Notes under the pieces: generated by a model
Databases searched by the model: none
What the model saw: only the letters and a program-made list of their open reading frames with translations
What the model was told of the DNA's origin: nothing
Shown here: in pieces, positions 26,624-36,041 of the stretch
Position numbering within the stretch: the stretch's first letter is position 1
How the letters are laid out: each line of letters opens with the position of its first letter
From: Thauera sedimentorum
GTDB taxonomy: Bacteria; Pseudomonadota; Gammaproteobacteria; Burkholderiales; Rhodocyclaceae
Direction: 5' to 3'
Length of the DNA: 64,000 nucleotides
Assembly: GCF_014489115.1 (NCBI RefSeq)
Contig: NZ_JACTAH010000001.1
Span: 1,426,001 to 1,490,000 of the forward strand
Position numbers and translations under genes: made by a program

Positions 26624-28492
26624 ATGACCGCTCCGATCGAAAGCTTCCGCGACCTCGACCTGCCCGCACCGCTGCTCACCGCACTGGCCGAGGTCGGCTA
26701 CGAGACCCCGTCGCCCATCCAGGCCGCCTGCATCCCGCACCTGCTCGCGGGGCGCGACCTGCTCGGCGAGGCGCAGACCGGCACCGGCAAGACCGCCGCG
26801 TTTGCCCTGCCCGCGCTGGCGCGCCTGGAGATTGGTCTGTATCGCCCGCAGGTGCTGGTGCTTACCCCGACCCGCGAACTGGCCATCCAGGTCGCCGAAG
26901 CCTTCCAGAAGTACGCCCATCACCTGCCCGGCTTCCACGTGCTGCCGGTGTATGGCGGGCAGAGCATGGTGGTGCAGTTGCGCCAGCTCAAGCGCGGCGC
27001 GCACGTCATCGTCGGCACCCCAGGGCGGGTCATGGACCACCTGGAGCGCGGCAGCCTGGTGCTGGACGATCTGCGCACCCTGGTGCTGGACGAAGCCGAC
27101 GAAATGCTGCGCATGGGCTTCATCGACGACGTCGAATGGATCCTCGAGCACACCCCGGCCGAGCGCCAGACCGCGCTGTTTTCCGCGACCATGCCGGACG
27201 CCATCCGCCGTGTGGCCCACCGCCACCTGCGCGAGCCGCAGGAAGTGAAGATCCGCGCCGCGACCGCCACCGTGGCGGCGATCCGCCAGCGCTACTGGCA
27301 GGTGCGCGGGGTGGACAAGCTCGACGCGCTGACCCGCATCCTGGAAGTCGAGGACGACTTCGACGCTGCCATCGTCTTCGTACGCACCAAGACCGCAACG
27401 GTGGAACTGGCCGAACGCCTCGAAGCCCGCGGCTACGCGGCCGCGGCGCTCAACGGCGACATGACCCAGGGCCTGCGCGAGCAGGTCATCGAGCGGCTGA
27501 AGAACGGCTCGCTCGACATCGTGGTGGCCACCGACGTGGCCGCGCGCGGCATCGACGTGCCGCGCATCAGCCATGTGATCAACTACGACATTCCGTACGA
27601 CACCGAAGCCTATGTGCACCGCATCGGCCGCACCGGCCGTGCCGGTCGCCAGGGCACCGCGATCCTCTTCGTCGCGCCGCGCGAGACGCGCATGCTCAAG
27701 GCCATCGAGCGCGCCACCCGCCAGCCGATCGAAGCCATCGCGCTACCCACCCGCGAGACGGTAGCCGGGCGCCGGGTGGCGCAGTTCCGCCAGCAGATCG
27801 CCGACACGCTCGAGAAGGAGGATCTCGCCTTCTTCATGGACGTGATCAACCGCATCGAAGAGGAAGAGTGCTTCAAGGCGCATGAGATCGCCGCAGCGCT
27901 GGCTTTCCTCGCCACCCGCGAACGTCCGCTGCAGGTCGAGGAGACCGGCAAGGGCTGGGATCTCGCCACGGCCGCACCGACGCAGGCCGCCAAGGGCGAA
28001 CGCCCGCCGCGCGAGAACCGCGACGAGATCCTCACCCGCCGCCGCGCCTTCTCCGAGGGCCTGTTGACCCGCTACCGCATCGAGGTCGGCCGCATGCACG
28101 GCGTCACGCCCAAGGAGATCGTCGGCGCGATCGCCAACGAGGGCGGCATCGAAGGCCGTTACATCGGCCAGATCCATCTCTTCGATGACTACAGCACCGT
28201 GGAGTTGCCCAAGGCGCTGCCGGGCGAACTGATCGGCCTGCTCAAGCGCATCCGCGTGCGCCAGCGTCCGCTGGCGATCAGGGAGCTCAGTGCCAGCGAA
28301 GCGGATCAGCTTCCGGAACGCCGTCGCCCGCCGCGTCCGGCCGGTGATCGCGACATGCAGGGCCGCGGCGAGGCGCCGCGCAAGTGGGGCGGCACCAAGC
28401 GCCCTGAGCACGGCAATGCCGACAAGCACGAGCACCGCGGACCGCCCAAGACCTACGCGGACAAGCCGGGCAAGCGCTTCCGCAAGGATTGA
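26624..28492 (+). CDS. deaD: DEAD-box ATP-dependent RNA helicase, DeaD/CsdA type
   Basis: A 622-residue RNA helicase expected to unwind structured RNA during ribosome assembly and in the cold. The motifs are the Q motif (YETPSPIQ), Walker A AQTGTGKT (about residues 46-53), PTRELA, TPGRVMDHL, DEAD in VLDEADEMLRMGF, SAT, and HRIGRTGR. Residues about 470-555 contain a DbpA-type RNA-binding domain (RYRIEVGRMHGVTPKEIVGAIANEGGIEGRYIGQIHLFDDYSTVELP). The last ~70 residues are basic and low-complexity. The adjacent cold-shock protein gene supports a cold-response pairing, though a terminator lies between them. Confidence 0.92.
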   Translation: MTAPIESFRDLDLPAPLLTALAEVGYETPSPIQAACIPHLLAGRDLLGEAQTGTGKTAAFALPALARLEIGLYRPQVLVLTPTRELAIQVAEAFQKYAHHLPGFHVLPVYGGQSMVVQLRQLKRGAHVIVGTPGRVMDHLERGSLVLDDLRTLVLDEADEMLRMGFIDDVEWILEHTPAERQTALFSATMPDAIRRVAHRHLREPQEVKIRAATATVAAIRQRYWQVRGVDKLDALTRILEVEDDFDAAIVFVRTKTATVELAERLEARGYAAAALNGDMTQGLREQVIERLKNGSLDIVVATDVAARGIDVPRISHVINYDIPYDTEAYVHRIGRTGRAGRQGTAILFVAPRETRMLKAIERATRQPIEAIALPTRETVAGRRVAQFRQQIADTLEKEDLAFFMDVINRIEEEECFKAHEIAAALAFLATRERPLQVEETGKGWDLATAAPTQAAKGERPPRENRDEILTRRRAFSEGLLTRYRIEVGRMHGVTPKEIVGAIANEGGIEGRYIGQIHLFDDYSTVELPKALPGELIGLLKRIRVRQRPLAIRELSASEADQLPERRRPPRPAGDRDMQGRGEAPRKWGGTKRPEHGNADKHEHRGPPKTYADKPGKRFRKD

Positions 28493-28507
28493 ACCGGTAC
28501 GCGCAAT

Positions 28508-28539
28508 GAACAACGCCGGCCCTCGGGCCGGCGTTGTTC
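28508..28539 (+). terminator. Long hairpin terminator-like structure after deaD
   Basis: GAACAACGCCGGCCC and GGGCCGGCGTTGTTC form a 15-bp perfect stem with a 2-base loop, 15 bp after the deaD stop codon. The T tract is weak. It lies between convergent genes and could serve both directions. Confidence 0.7.
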
Positions 28540-28568
28540 ATTCTGGGGCGGCGTTCCGCCAGACCGGG

Positions 28569-28865
28569 TCAGTATCGCCCGCTGCCGCGGCGCTGGTGCT
28601 CGTCGCCCCAGCGGAACTCACGCGGTTCCTTCTCGAACTCGGGGAAGTGGCGATCGTGCTCCATCAGCAGGCTCATGATCGTCAGCGCATGCTCGCGCGG
28701 AAAGCCCTGGCGCGTTCCGCCGCGGGTATCCGTCATGAGTCGAAAGACATAGTCCCGGCACTCACGGGTACCCCAGATCAGATCGATCTTGCGCAGATGC
28801 GGAAAACGCTCGTAGAGCGCCCGCGTATCCGTCTCGGTCATGCCGCCGCGGGTGATTGCGTTCAT
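28569..28865 (-). CDS. Conserved-looking hypothetical protein
   Basis: A 98-residue soluble protein that I do not recognise. It has ALYERFPHLRKIDLIWGTRECRDYVFRLMTDTRGGTRQGF, then FPREHALTIMSLLMEHDRHFPEFE, and a charged tail. The tryptophan-glycine-threonine-arginine stretch and well-ordered codons suggest a real gene. The ATG at 28865 is preceded by GAAGGA at good spacing; a TTG at 28883 is an alternative. The 160-bp region upstream is AT-rich for this window and probably holds its promoter. It contains no cysteines or membrane segment. It is convergent with deaD. Confidence 0.62.
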   Translation of the reverse strand: MNAITRGGMTETDTRALYERFPHLRKIDLIWGTRECRDYVFRLMTDTRGGTRQGFPREHALTIMSLLMEHDRHFPEFEKEPREFRWGDEHQRRGSGRY

Positions 28866-29019
28866 CTCCGGAATATCCTTCAAAATCCATTACCTGCACC
28901 TCTGACTTATAACGCAAGTAATAGTTCTTGAAAACTGCGGATAGTACGGAGCAAACCTGCACCCACCTGCCATGCGGGACGTCGGGCGCAGGTGGAGGCT
29001 TCGCCCCTGCCTCACCGGT

Positions 29020-29091
29020 GCAGAAGCGGCCTTGGTCGTGATGCGTCCGCTGACAACACGACTCCGCCATCGCGGCCAAGGCCGCTCCTAC
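29020..29091. repeat. REP-type inverted pair with one decayed arm
   Basis: The left unit 29020-29042 has several substitutions (AGAAGCGGCCTTGGTCGTGAT). The right unit 29069-29091 is intact and inverted. It sits 5 bp after the stop of the M14 carboxypeptidase gene (minus strand). Confidence 0.82.
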
Positions 29092-29096
29092 ACGTT

Positions 29097-30218
29097 CTAT
29101 CCTTCGAGGTGACGTAGCAGGGGATTGAGGATCGCCGCTCCCAGCCGCTTGCTGCGCATGGCGCTCCAGCCGGTCTGCCCGTCGGGCATGTTGGCGTTGT
29201 CCTTGAACGGCATCTCCAGGGTCAGCGACAGGCAGGCGAAGTGATTGGCCACCCACTTGCTCGCCAGGCTGAGCAGTTCCTCACCGAAGCGGCCGGGCTT
29301 GTAGCCGTGCTCGGTCTGGAAATCCGGACTGGCCGCCTTGAACGCTTCCATGAAGCGCCGCTGGCTCGCCGCCAGTTCCGCGGTGAAGGCCGGCACCTCG
29401 TCGGCGGTGGAGAAGAACACGTAGGGCAGTTCCTCGTCGCCGTGGACATCGAGGAAGAGCGCGCATCCGCTGTCCATCATCGCCTGGCGGACCAGCGCGA
29501 CCTCGGGCGCGGTGGCGGGATCGGGATCGCGCCATTCACGGTTCAGGTTGCGCCCCGCGGCATTGGTGCGCAGGTTGCCGCGGATCGCGCCGTCCGGGTT
29601 CATATTGGGCACGATGTAGAGCACCGCATGTTCGCGCACCCTGCGCGCCACCGGATCGGCGTTGTCCAGCAGGCGCTCGAGCAGGCCTTCCACGAACCAT
29701 TCGCCCATGGTCTCGCCCGGATGCTGACGGGCGATGATCCAGACCGGCTGGCGTGCCGAACCGGGCCTGCCGACCACCACCACGTCAAGGTCGCGGCCTT
29801 CGACCGTGGCGCCGAGGTTGCGCACCTGGGCATAGGGCGACATCTCGGCCCAGCCCAGCAGGTCGAGGTGACGCTCATGCGAGTACGGCTCGAAGAAGGC
29901 GTAGTAGACGCTGTCGCGCTCGGGCGTGTGCTCGACGATCAGGCGCCCGCCCTCGAAGCAGGTGCCCGGCACCCTGAACCAGTTGCGCCGGTCGTAGGAG
30001 GCCACGCAGCGATAGCCTTCCCAGTTCGGGTAGGCTGCCTCGGCGGCGTTGTCGAACACCATCCGCAGCGCCTTGCCAGCGCCGCCCTGCAGGCGGAAGT
30101 AGAACCACTGGCGGAACTCCGCCGCGTTGTCGCTCGGCAGGCGCAGGCGGATGTCCTGCGGATCGTCGAGGGCGAGCACCTCGATGGCGCCGGCGTCGAA
30201 GTTATGGCTGACTCTCAT
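29097..30218 (-). CDS. M14 family zinc carboxypeptidase (cytosolic/AGBL-like)
   Basis: A 373-residue M14 metallopeptidase with an N-terminal beta-sandwich domain (about 1-115) typical of cytosolic carboxypeptidases. It is followed by the catalytic domain: RQHPGETMGEW (zinc ligands H and E), VPNMNPDGAIRGNLRTNAAGRNLNREW (substrate-binding Arg and Asn-Arg), LDVHGDEELPYVFFS (zinc His), and LSLTLEMPFKDN with the catalytic glutamate. There is no signal peptide. The family trims C-terminal residues from peptides or proteins; the bacterial substrate is unknown. The ATG 30218 has an AGAGGA site upstream. It lies 27 bp downstream of yaaA on the same strand. Confidence 0.87.
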   Translation of the reverse strand: MRVSHNFDAGAIEVLALDDPQDIRLRLPSDNAAEFRQWFYFRLQGGAGKALRMVFDNAAEAAYPNWEGYRCVASYDRRNWFRVPGTCFEGGRLIVEHTPERDSVYYAFFEPYSHERHLDLLGWAEMSPYAQVRNLGATVEGRDLDVVVVGRPGSARQPVWIIARQHPGETMGEWFVEGLLERLLDNADPVARRVREHAVLYIVPNMNPDGAIRGNLRTNAAGRNLNREWRDPDPATAPEVALVRQAMMDSGCALFLDVHGDEELPYVFFSTADEVPAFTAELAASQRRFMEAFKAASPDFQTEHGYKPGRFGEELLSLASKWVANHFACLSLTLEMPFKDNANMPDGQTGWSAMRSKRLGAAILNPLLRHLEG

Positions 30219-30245
30219 GGCCGTCCTCTGCAATGGTGCGCGGTA

Positions 30246-31031
30246 TCAGTCCATCCGCCGGCGGAACACCAGCGTGTCGTCACCGGAGGCTTCGGCCGCA
30301 AAGGCATAGCCCTCGCTGTCAAAGGCCTTGAGCGCGTCGACATCGGTCAGCCGATGGGTGATCGCATAGCGGCTCATCAATCCGCGCGCCCGCTTGGCGT
30401 AGAAGCTGATGATCTTGTAGCGCCCGCCCTTCCAGTCCTCGAACACCGGCGTCACCACCCGCGCGCCAAGCTTGTCCGCCTTGACCGACTTGAAGTACTC
30501 CTCGGAACCGAGATTCACCAGTACCGGCGTCTCGCCCGCCTCGCGCTGCTCGGCCAGCGTGCGCTTGAGGGCGTCGGTGATGATGTTGCCCCACCAGGCG
30601 TACAGGTTGCGGCCGCGTTCGGTGGCCAGTCGCGTGCCCATCTCCAGGCGATAGGCCTGCATCAGGTCCAGCGGACGCAGCACGCCGTACAGGCCGGAGA
30701 GGATGCGCAAGTGGTCCTGCGCCCAGGCCAGGTCGTCCTCGGACAGGCTGCCGGCGTCCAGCCCCTCGTACACGTCGCCGTTGAAGGCCAGCACCGCCTG
30801 CTTGGCGTTCGACGGATCGAAGGGGCGCGACCAGCTCGCATAGCGTGCCACGTTGAGCGTGGCCAACTGATCGGACAGATCCATCAGTTTGGCCACGTCC
30901 TGAGGCGCCAGTTCGCGCAACACGCGGATCAGCGCCTCGGCCTCGTCGAGGTGATCCGGCTGGGTGAAACGCTTGGTGGAGGGCGGGGTTTCGAAGTCGA
31001 GCGCCTTGGCGGGCGAGATGACGAACAGCAT
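30246..31031 (-). CDS. yaaA: Peroxide stress protein YaaA (UPF0246)
   Basis: A 261-residue YaaA/DUF328 protein with the family start [16 protein letters not shown]. Also present are [53 protein letters not shown] and the helix-hairpin-helix-like [16 protein letters not shown]. In E. coli YaaA lowers intracellular iron under hydrogen peroxide stress and binds DNA. Length and motifs match fully (E. coli 258). It is divergent from bioA. Confidence 0.94.
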   Translation of the reverse strand: MLFVISPAKALDFETPPSTKRFTQPDHLDEAEALIRVLRELAPQDVAKLMDLSDQLATLNVARYASWSRPFDPSNAKQAVLAFNGDVYEGLDAGSLSEDDLAWAQDHLRILSGLYGVLRPLDLMQAYRLEMGTRLATERGRNLYAWWGNIITDALKRTLAEQREAGETPVLVNLGSEEYFKSVKADKLGARVVTPVFEDWKGGRYKIISFYAKRARGLMSRYAITHRLTDVDALKAFDSEGYAFAAEASGDDTLVFRRRMD

Positions 31032-31151
31032 GATGGGGCGATTCCTTGTTTGCTCTTGCGGATGGAGTCTGCCGGAGATGGTAGCAAACCGGCAGGCTCA
31101 AGCGGCGGCACGGACGAAGCGCAAGGCGCGCTTTTGCGAGCGGTCTTTGGT

Positions 31152-31180
31152 TTGACAGCCCCCCGGCGTTTGCGCACCAT
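31152..31180 (+). promoter_or_regulatory. Candidate promoter of the bio operon
   Basis: A perfect TTGACA -35 box (31152-31157) lies 17 bp before CACCAT (31175-31180), which is a weak -10. The ATG of bioA is 35 bp further on. No BirA-type operator (TTGTAAACC/GGTTTACAA pair) is visible, so biotin control cannot be read from this region. Confidence 0.4.
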
Positions 31181-31214
31181 TGTCCGGTTTCGCTGCTTCC
31201 ATCCCGGCCGTCCC

Positions 31215-32534
31215 ATGCCCCACCCCGACCTGCTCCAACGTTCGCTCGCCGCCGTGTGGCACCCATGCACCCAGATGAAGCGCCACGAGAGCCTGCCGCT
31301 GGTGCCCATCGTGCGCGGCGAAGGCGCCTGGCTGGTGGATGCCGACGGCCGCCGCCTGCTCGACGGCGTGAGCTCCTGGTGGGTGAATCTCTTCGGCCAC
31401 TGCAACCCGCGTATCAACGCCGCGCTGCGCGCGCAGCTCGACACCCTGGAGCACGTGATGCTCGCCGGCTTCACCCACGAGCCGGTGGTGGCGCTGTCCG
31501 AACGCCTCGCCGCCCTAACCGGTCATCGCCTGGGCCACGCCTTCTACGCCTCCGACGGCGCATCGGCCACCGAGATCGCGCTGAAGATGAGCGCCCACTA
31601 CTGGCGCAACCACGGCCAGCCCGCCAAGCACCGCTTCGTGAGCCTCGCCGGCAGCTACCACGGCGAAACCGTCGGCGCGCTGGCGGTGACCGACGTGGCG
31701 ATCTTCCGCGACGCCTACGCCGACCTGGTCAAGCCCGGCAGCACCGTACCCTGCCCCGACGCCCGCCTCGCCGAACCCGGCGAGACGCCAGCCGACGTCG
31801 CCCGCCGCGCGGCGGCCGCGCTAGAGGCCCACCTGGCCGAACATCACGCGACCACCGCCGCGTTGATCGTCGAACCGCTGGTGCAGGGTGCGGCCGGCAT
31901 GGTGATGTACGACCCCGAATACCTGCGCCTGGCACGCGACCTGTGCGACCGCTACCGGGTGCATCTGGTGGCCGACGAAATCGCTGTGGGCTGCGGGCGC
32001 ACCGGTACGTTCTTCGCCTGCGAGCAGGCCGGCATCTGGCCGGATTTCCTGTGCCTGTCGAAGGGCATCTCGGGCGGCTACCTGCCGCTGTCGCTGGTGC
32101 TGTCCACCGACGACATCTACGCCGCCTTCTACGCCGACGACGCGGCGCGCGGCTTCCTGCACTCGCACTCCTATACCGGCAACCCGCTGGCCTGCCGCGC
32201 GGCGCTGGCCACGCTGGACATCTTCGCCGAGGACGACGTGCTGGCCGCCAACCAGGTGCGTGCGGCGGCCCTGCGCCGGGCGCTGGACGCGGCCTTCGCC
32301 GGGCACCCGGCGGTGCGCCACCTGCGCAGCCGCGGCATGATCCTGGCCTTCGACGTGGACGGCGCCGGGCCCGATTTCGCGCGCCGCTTCTTCAGCGCCG
32401 CACTGACCCACGGCGTGCTGCTGCGCCCGATCGGCAACACGGTGTACTTCATGCCGCCCTACATCGTCGATGAGGCCGAGATCGACCAGCTGATGCGCGG
32501 CGCCCGCGCGGCGCTGGACGAGGCGCTGGCCTGA
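31215..32534 (+). CDS. bioA: Adenosylmethionine-8-amino-7-oxononanoate aminotransferase
   Basis: A 439-residue class-III PLP aminotransferase that converts KAPA to DAPA using S-adenosylmethionine as amino donor. Key segments are the family start [49 protein letters not shown] (phosphate binding), [36 protein letters not shown] with the cofactor Asp, and [13 protein letters not shown] with the PLP lysine. It heads a five-gene biotin operon; bioF starts 2 bp after its stop codon. Confidence 0.96.
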   Translation: MPHPDLLQRSLAAVWHPCTQMKRHESLPLVPIVRGEGAWLVDADGRRLLDGVSSWWVNLFGHCNPRINAALRAQLDTLEHVMLAGFTHEPVVALSERLAALTGHRLGHAFYASDGASATEIALKMSAHYWRNHGQPAKHRFVSLAGSYHGETVGALAVTDVAIFRDAYADLVKPGSTVPCPDARLAEPGETPADVARRAAAALEAHLAEHHATTAALIVEPLVQGAAGMVMYDPEYLRLARDLCDRYRVHLVADEIAVGCGRTGTFFACEQAGIWPDFLCLSKGISGGYLPLSLVLSTDDIYAAFYADDAARGFLHSHSYTGNPLACRAALATLDIFAEDDVLAANQVRAAALRRALDAAFAGHPAVRHLRSRGMILAFDVDGAGPDFARRFFSAALTHGVLLRPIGNTVYFMPPYIVDEAEIDQLMRGARAALDEALA

Positions 32535-32536
32535 GC

Positions 32537-33697
32537 ATGCTGCTCGATCGGCTGCAGGCGGAGCTCGCCGCCCTCGACGACCAGGCGCTGCGCCGCACCC
32601 GACGCACGCTCGACACCCCCTGCGGCCCGCACGCCACGGTGGACGGCCGCTCCATGCTGGCCTTCTGCAGCAACGACTACCTGGGGCTGGCCGGCGATCC
32701 GCAGCTTGCCCGCGCGCTGGCCGAAGGCGCCGCGCGCTGGGGTGCGGGCTCCGGCGCCTCCCACCTGGTCAGCGGCCACTACCGGGTGCACGACGAACTG
32801 GAAGCCCGCCTCGCGGCCTTCGTCGGCATGGAGTCGGCGCTCTACCTGTCGACCGGCTACATGGCCAACCTCGGCGTAGTGCCGGCGCTGCTCGGGCGCG
32901 GCGACGCGATCTTCGCCGACCGCCTCAACCACGCCTCGCTGGTCGACGGCGCCCTGCTCTCGCGCGCCAGCTTGCAGCGCTATCCGCACCGCGACCTCGG
33001 CGCTCTGGCCCGGCTGCTGGAAGCGAGCGACGCGCCGCGCAAGGCCATCGTCACCGACAGCGTGTTCAGCATGGACGGCGACCTCGCCCCGTTGGCCGAG
33101 CTGCTGACACTGGCCGAACGGCACGACTGCTGGCTGGTCGTGGACGACGCCCACGGCTTCGGTGTGCTCGGCCCGCAGGGGCGCGGCGCGCTGGCCGCGG
33201 CCGGGCTGACAAGCTGGCGGCTGATCTATGTCGGCACCCTGGGCAAAGCCGCTGGCGTGGCGGGCGCCTTCGTCGCCGGCCAGCGCGACGTGGTCACCTG
33301 GCTGCTGCAGAAGATGCGCACCTACATCTTCACCACCGGCGCCCCGCCAGCGCTTGCCCAGGCGCTGCTCGCCAGCCTCGAGCTGATCGAACACGGCGAC
33401 GAACGCCGTGCGCGGCTGAACGCCCTCATCGAACAATTCCGCGCCGAACTACAGCTCACCCGCTGGCACCTGCTGCCCTCCACCACCGCCATCCTGCCGG
33501 TGCAGGTCGGCGACAACGCCGAGACCCTGGCGCTCGCCCGCGCGCTGTGGGACGAAGGCCTGTGGGTGCCGGCGATCCGCCCGCCCACCGTGCCGCTGGG
33601 CACCGCCCGCCTGCGTGTGTCGCTCACCGCCGCGCACAGCGCGGAGGACGTGCGCCGCCTGACCGCGGCGCTGAACCGTTTGGAGTGCAGACTGTGA
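32537..33697 (+). CDS. bioF: 8-amino-7-oxononanoate synthase
   Basis: A 386-residue PLP enzyme that condenses pimeloyl-ACP/CoA with L-alanine to [49 protein letters not shown] and the PLP-lysine region [18 protein letters not shown] are all in place. The C-terminal region [20 protein letters not shown] is typical. It overlaps bioH by a GTGA junction. Confidence 0.96.
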   Translation: MLLDRLQAELAALDDQALRRTRRTLDTPCGPHATVDGRSMLAFCSNDYLGLAGDPQLARALAEGAARWGAGSGASHLVSGHYRVHDELEARLAAFVGMESALYLSTGYMANLGVVPALLGRGDAIFADRLNHASLVDGALLSRASLQRYPHRDLGALARLLEASDAPRKAIVTDSVFSMDGDLAPLAELLTLAERHDCWLVVDDAHGFGVLGPQGRGALAAAGLTSWRLIYVGTLGKAAGVAGAFVAGQRDVVTWLLQKMRTYIFTTGAPPALAQALLASLELIEHGDERRARLNALIEQFRAELQLTRWHLLPSTTAILPVQVGDNAETLALARALWDEGLWVPAIRPPTVPLGTARLRVSLTAAHSAEDVRRLTAALNRLECRL

Positions 33698-34434
33698 GCC
33701 GGCCGCTGGTGCTGCTGCACGGCTGGGGGCTGAGCGCGCGGGTGTGGACGCCTCTGCGTGCCGGACTCGGCGGCCTCGACATCCACACTCCCGACCTGCC
33801 CGGGCACGGCGCAGCACCCGCCGCCGACAACGCGACGCTCGCCGACTGGAGCGACCGTCTGGCCGCCAACCTGCCCGACGGCGCCGTAGTCTGCGGTTGG
33901 TCGCTCGGCGGCCTGATCGCGCTCGATCTGGCCGCGCGCCATCCGGCCAAAGTATCCCGGCTGGTGCTGATCGGCAGCACGCCGCGCTTCGTCGCCGGCA
34001 CCGACTGGGCGCACGGACTGGCGGCCGACACCGTGGACGCCTTCCGCCGCGAATTCGCCACCGCGCCGGCCGCGGTGCTGCGCCGCTTCGTTGCGCTGCA
34101 GGCGCTGGGCGACGCACGACGGCGCGAGCTCACCCGAACGCTGGACGGTGCCCTGACTGCCACCGACCCTACCCCCATGCAGGCCGATGCACTGGCCGAC
34201 GGTCTCGCCCTGCTGGCCGATACCGACCTGCGCGCAGCCATCGCGGACGTCCGGCAGCCCGCCCTGCTGATCCACGGCGAGCGCGACGCGCTGATACCGG
34301 TGGCCGCAGGCCGCTGGCTGGCCGCGACGCTGCCGGAGGCAAGGCTTGAAGTGCTCGCCGACACCGGGCATGCCCCCTTCCTGTCGCACCCCACTGAATG
34401 CGCGGCCTTGCTGGAGCGCTTCGTCCGTGCCTGA
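33694..34434 (+). CDS. bioH: Pimeloyl-[ACP] methyl ester esterase
   Basis: A 246-residue alpha/beta hydrolase. It removes the methyl group added by BioC, ending pimelate chain synthesis. The oxyanion region [12 protein letters not shown], nucleophile elbow GWSLGGL (Ser near residue 69), the acid in [13 protein letters not shown], and the final histidine in [11 protein letters not shown] complete the triad. The start is GTG overlapping the bioF stop (GTGA); no ATG fits. BioH is encoded inside the bio operon here, unlike E. coli where it is separate. Confidence 0.92.
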   Translation: MSRPLVLLHGWGLSARVWTPLRAGLGGLDIHTPDLPGHGAAPAADNATLADWSDRLAANLPDGAVVCGWSLGGLIALDLAARHPAKVSRLVLIGSTPRFVAGTDWAHGLAADTVDAFRREFATAPAAVLRRFVALQALGDARRRELTRTLDGALTATDPTPMQADALADGLALLADTDLRAAIADVRQPALLIHGERDALIPVAAGRWLAATLPEARLEVLADTGHAPFLSHPTECAALLERFVRA

Positions 34435-35233
34435 GACGCCCGACGCCAAGGCCCGCGTCCGGCAGGCCTTCCACCGCGCCGCGGGCACCTATGACCAGGC
34501 GGCCGTGGTGCAACGCGAGATCTGCCGGCACCTGGCCGACTTTGCCGCGGCGCATCCGTGTGGCCGCACGCTCGACCGCGTGCTCGATGCCGGCTGCGGC
34601 ACCGGCCATGCGCTCGACCTGCTCGCAGCGACCCACCCGGGAGCGGAAGTGCTCGCGCTCGACTTCGCTCCCGGCATGCTGGCACGTGTCACCGGTCACC
34701 CGCGCGTGTGCGGCGACCTCGAGCACCTGCCGCTGGCCACCGCTTGCATGGATGCGGTGTGGTCCAGCCTCGCCGTGCAATGGTGCCGGCCCGCCGCCAT
34801 GTTCGCCGAGCTCGCGCGGGTTCTGCGCCCGCAGGGAATCGCGTGGATCGCCACGCTGGGGCCGGCGACCTTGCACGAACTGCGCGACGCCTTCCGTACG
34901 GTGGACGACGCACCCCACGTCATCGATTTCCATCCGCCGGAAACCTGGCAGGCCGCCGCTGAGCGGGCTGGCCTGAAGGTCCGCGCACTCCGGCGCCGGC
35001 CCTGCGCCGCGCTGGCGCCCGACCTGCGCGGCCTGCTGCGCCACATCAAGGCGATCGGCGCCCACACCGTGAGCAACACTCCCCGGGCGCCGCTCGGCCG
35101 CGACGCCTGGCGCCGCCTTCAGGCCCGTTACGAGATCTGGCGCCGTGACGACGGCCAGTTGCCCGCCACCTACGACGTCATCCTCCTCGCAGTGGAACGC
35201 ATCGAATGCAGACAGCATCCGCCTGGTTCGTGA
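34427..35233 (+). CDS. bioC: Malonyl-[ACP] O-methyltransferase
   Basis: A 268-residue SAM-dependent methyltransferase. It methylates malonyl-ACP to disguise it as a fatty-acid primer for pimelate synthesis. It has VRQAFHRAAGTYDQAAVVQREIC at the start, the SAM motif LDAGCGTGHALDLL, LEHLPLATACMDAVWSSLAVQWC, and a C-terminal LLRHIKAIGAHTVSN typical of BioC. The start is GTG 34427, overlapping bioH by 8 bases. It overlaps bioD by 28 bases. Confidence 0.92.
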   Translation: MPETPDAKARVRQAFHRAAGTYDQAAVVQREICRHLADFAAAHPCGRTLDRVLDAGCGTGHALDLLAATHPGAEVLALDFAPGMLARVTGHPRVCGDLEHLPLATACMDAVWSSLAVQWCRPAAMFAELARVLRPQGIAWIATLGPATLHELRDAFRTVDDAPHVIDFHPPETWQAAAERAGLKVRALRRRPCAALAPDLRGLLRHIKAIGAHTVSNTPRAPLGRDAWRRLQARYEIWRRDDGQLPATYDVILLAVERIECRQHPPGS

Positions 35234-35889
35234 CCGGCACCGACACCGAAGTCGGCAAGACCTACGCCACCTGCGCCCTGCTGCATGCCGCGCGACGCGC
35301 GGGGCTGCGGGCGTTGGGAATGAAGCCGGTGGCCGCTGGCGCGGAACTGGTCGACGGCCGGCTGGCCAACGAGGATGCGCTGCGCCTGCTGGCCGCAGGC
35401 AGTTTCGATCCCGGGCTGGACACGCTGAACCCATACTGCCTGGCAAGCCCGATCGCGCCCCACATCGCCGCCGGCGAGGAAGGCGTGATCATCGAGACCG
35501 CACCGATCCGCGATGCGCTGGCCTGCCTGCGGGCGCAAGCCGATTGCGTGTTCGTGGAGGGCGCCGGAGGGTTTCGCGTGCCGCTTGGCCCGGACTACGA
35601 CATGGCCATGCTGGCGCGAGACCTCGAGCTGCCGGTGATCCTGGTGGTCGGCATGCGGCTGGGATGCATCAACCATGCACTGCTCACCGCCGAGGCGATT
35701 GCCGCGCGCGACCTTCCGCTGGCCGGCTGGATCGCCAACCATGTCGATCCGCAGATGCTGCGGGTGGACGAAAATCTCGCGGCCCTGAGGGAACGCCTGC
35801 CCGCACCGCTACTCGGCGTGCTGCCCTTCGACCCGGGCGGCAATCCGGCCGCCGCCAGCATGGCGCTCGAACTGCCGGCCGTTCGTTGA
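35206..35889 (+). CDS. bioD: Dethiobiotin synthetase
   Basis: A 227-residue ATP-dependent carboxylase forming the ureido ring of dethiobiotin from DAPA and CO2. The P-loop is VTGTDTEVGKTYATCALL, followed by ALGMKPVAAGAE, NPYCLASPIAPHIAA, and VEGAGGFRVPLGPDYDMAMLARDLELPVILVVGMRLGCINHALLTAEAI. It is the last gene of the operon. bioB, the final enzyme, is not in the window. A REP pair follows between convergent genes. Confidence 0.95.
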   Translation: MQTASAWFVTGTDTEVGKTYATCALLHAARRAGLRALGMKPVAAGAELVDGRLANEDALRLLAAGSFDPGLDTLNPYCLASPIAPHIAAGEEGVIIETAPIRDALACLRAQADCVFVEGAGGFRVPLGPDYDMAMLARDLELPVILVVGMRLGCINHALLTAEAIAARDLPLAGWIANHVDPQMLRVDENLAALRERLPAPLLGVLPFDPGGNPAAASMALELPAVR

Positions 35890-35952
35890 GTCGCCGTGGC
35901 GCGTGACGTGCAGTGAAACGCTTGCCGTACGCCGGTGCGCGCCGCGTTTCCA

Positions 35953-36023
35953 GTAGGAGCGGCCTTGGCCGCGATAAGGTCTGTGAAGTAACAACGACCG
36001 TACGCGGCCAAGGCCGCTCCTAC
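35953..36023. repeat. REP-type inverted pair between bioD and a convergent gene
   Basis: Units 35953-35975 and 36001-36023 are inverted copies of the GGCCTTGGCC class. The right unit has a changed end (TACGCGG for ATCGCGG). The spacer is 25 bp. It is 64 bp after the bioD stop codon. Confidence 0.87.
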
Positions 36024-36041
36024 ATACCCGACTTGAACGCG

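Noticed and set aside
31080..31160. BirA-operator-like pieces (AGCAAACC and GGTTTGACAG) before bioA
   Set aside because: The half sites are about 60 bp apart instead of the required ~14-16 bp, and each is imperfect.
9229..36023. Repeats considered as CRISPR or transposon ends
   Set aside because: Units are in inverted pairs in separate intergenic regions, without regular spacers, cas genes, transposase or target duplications.
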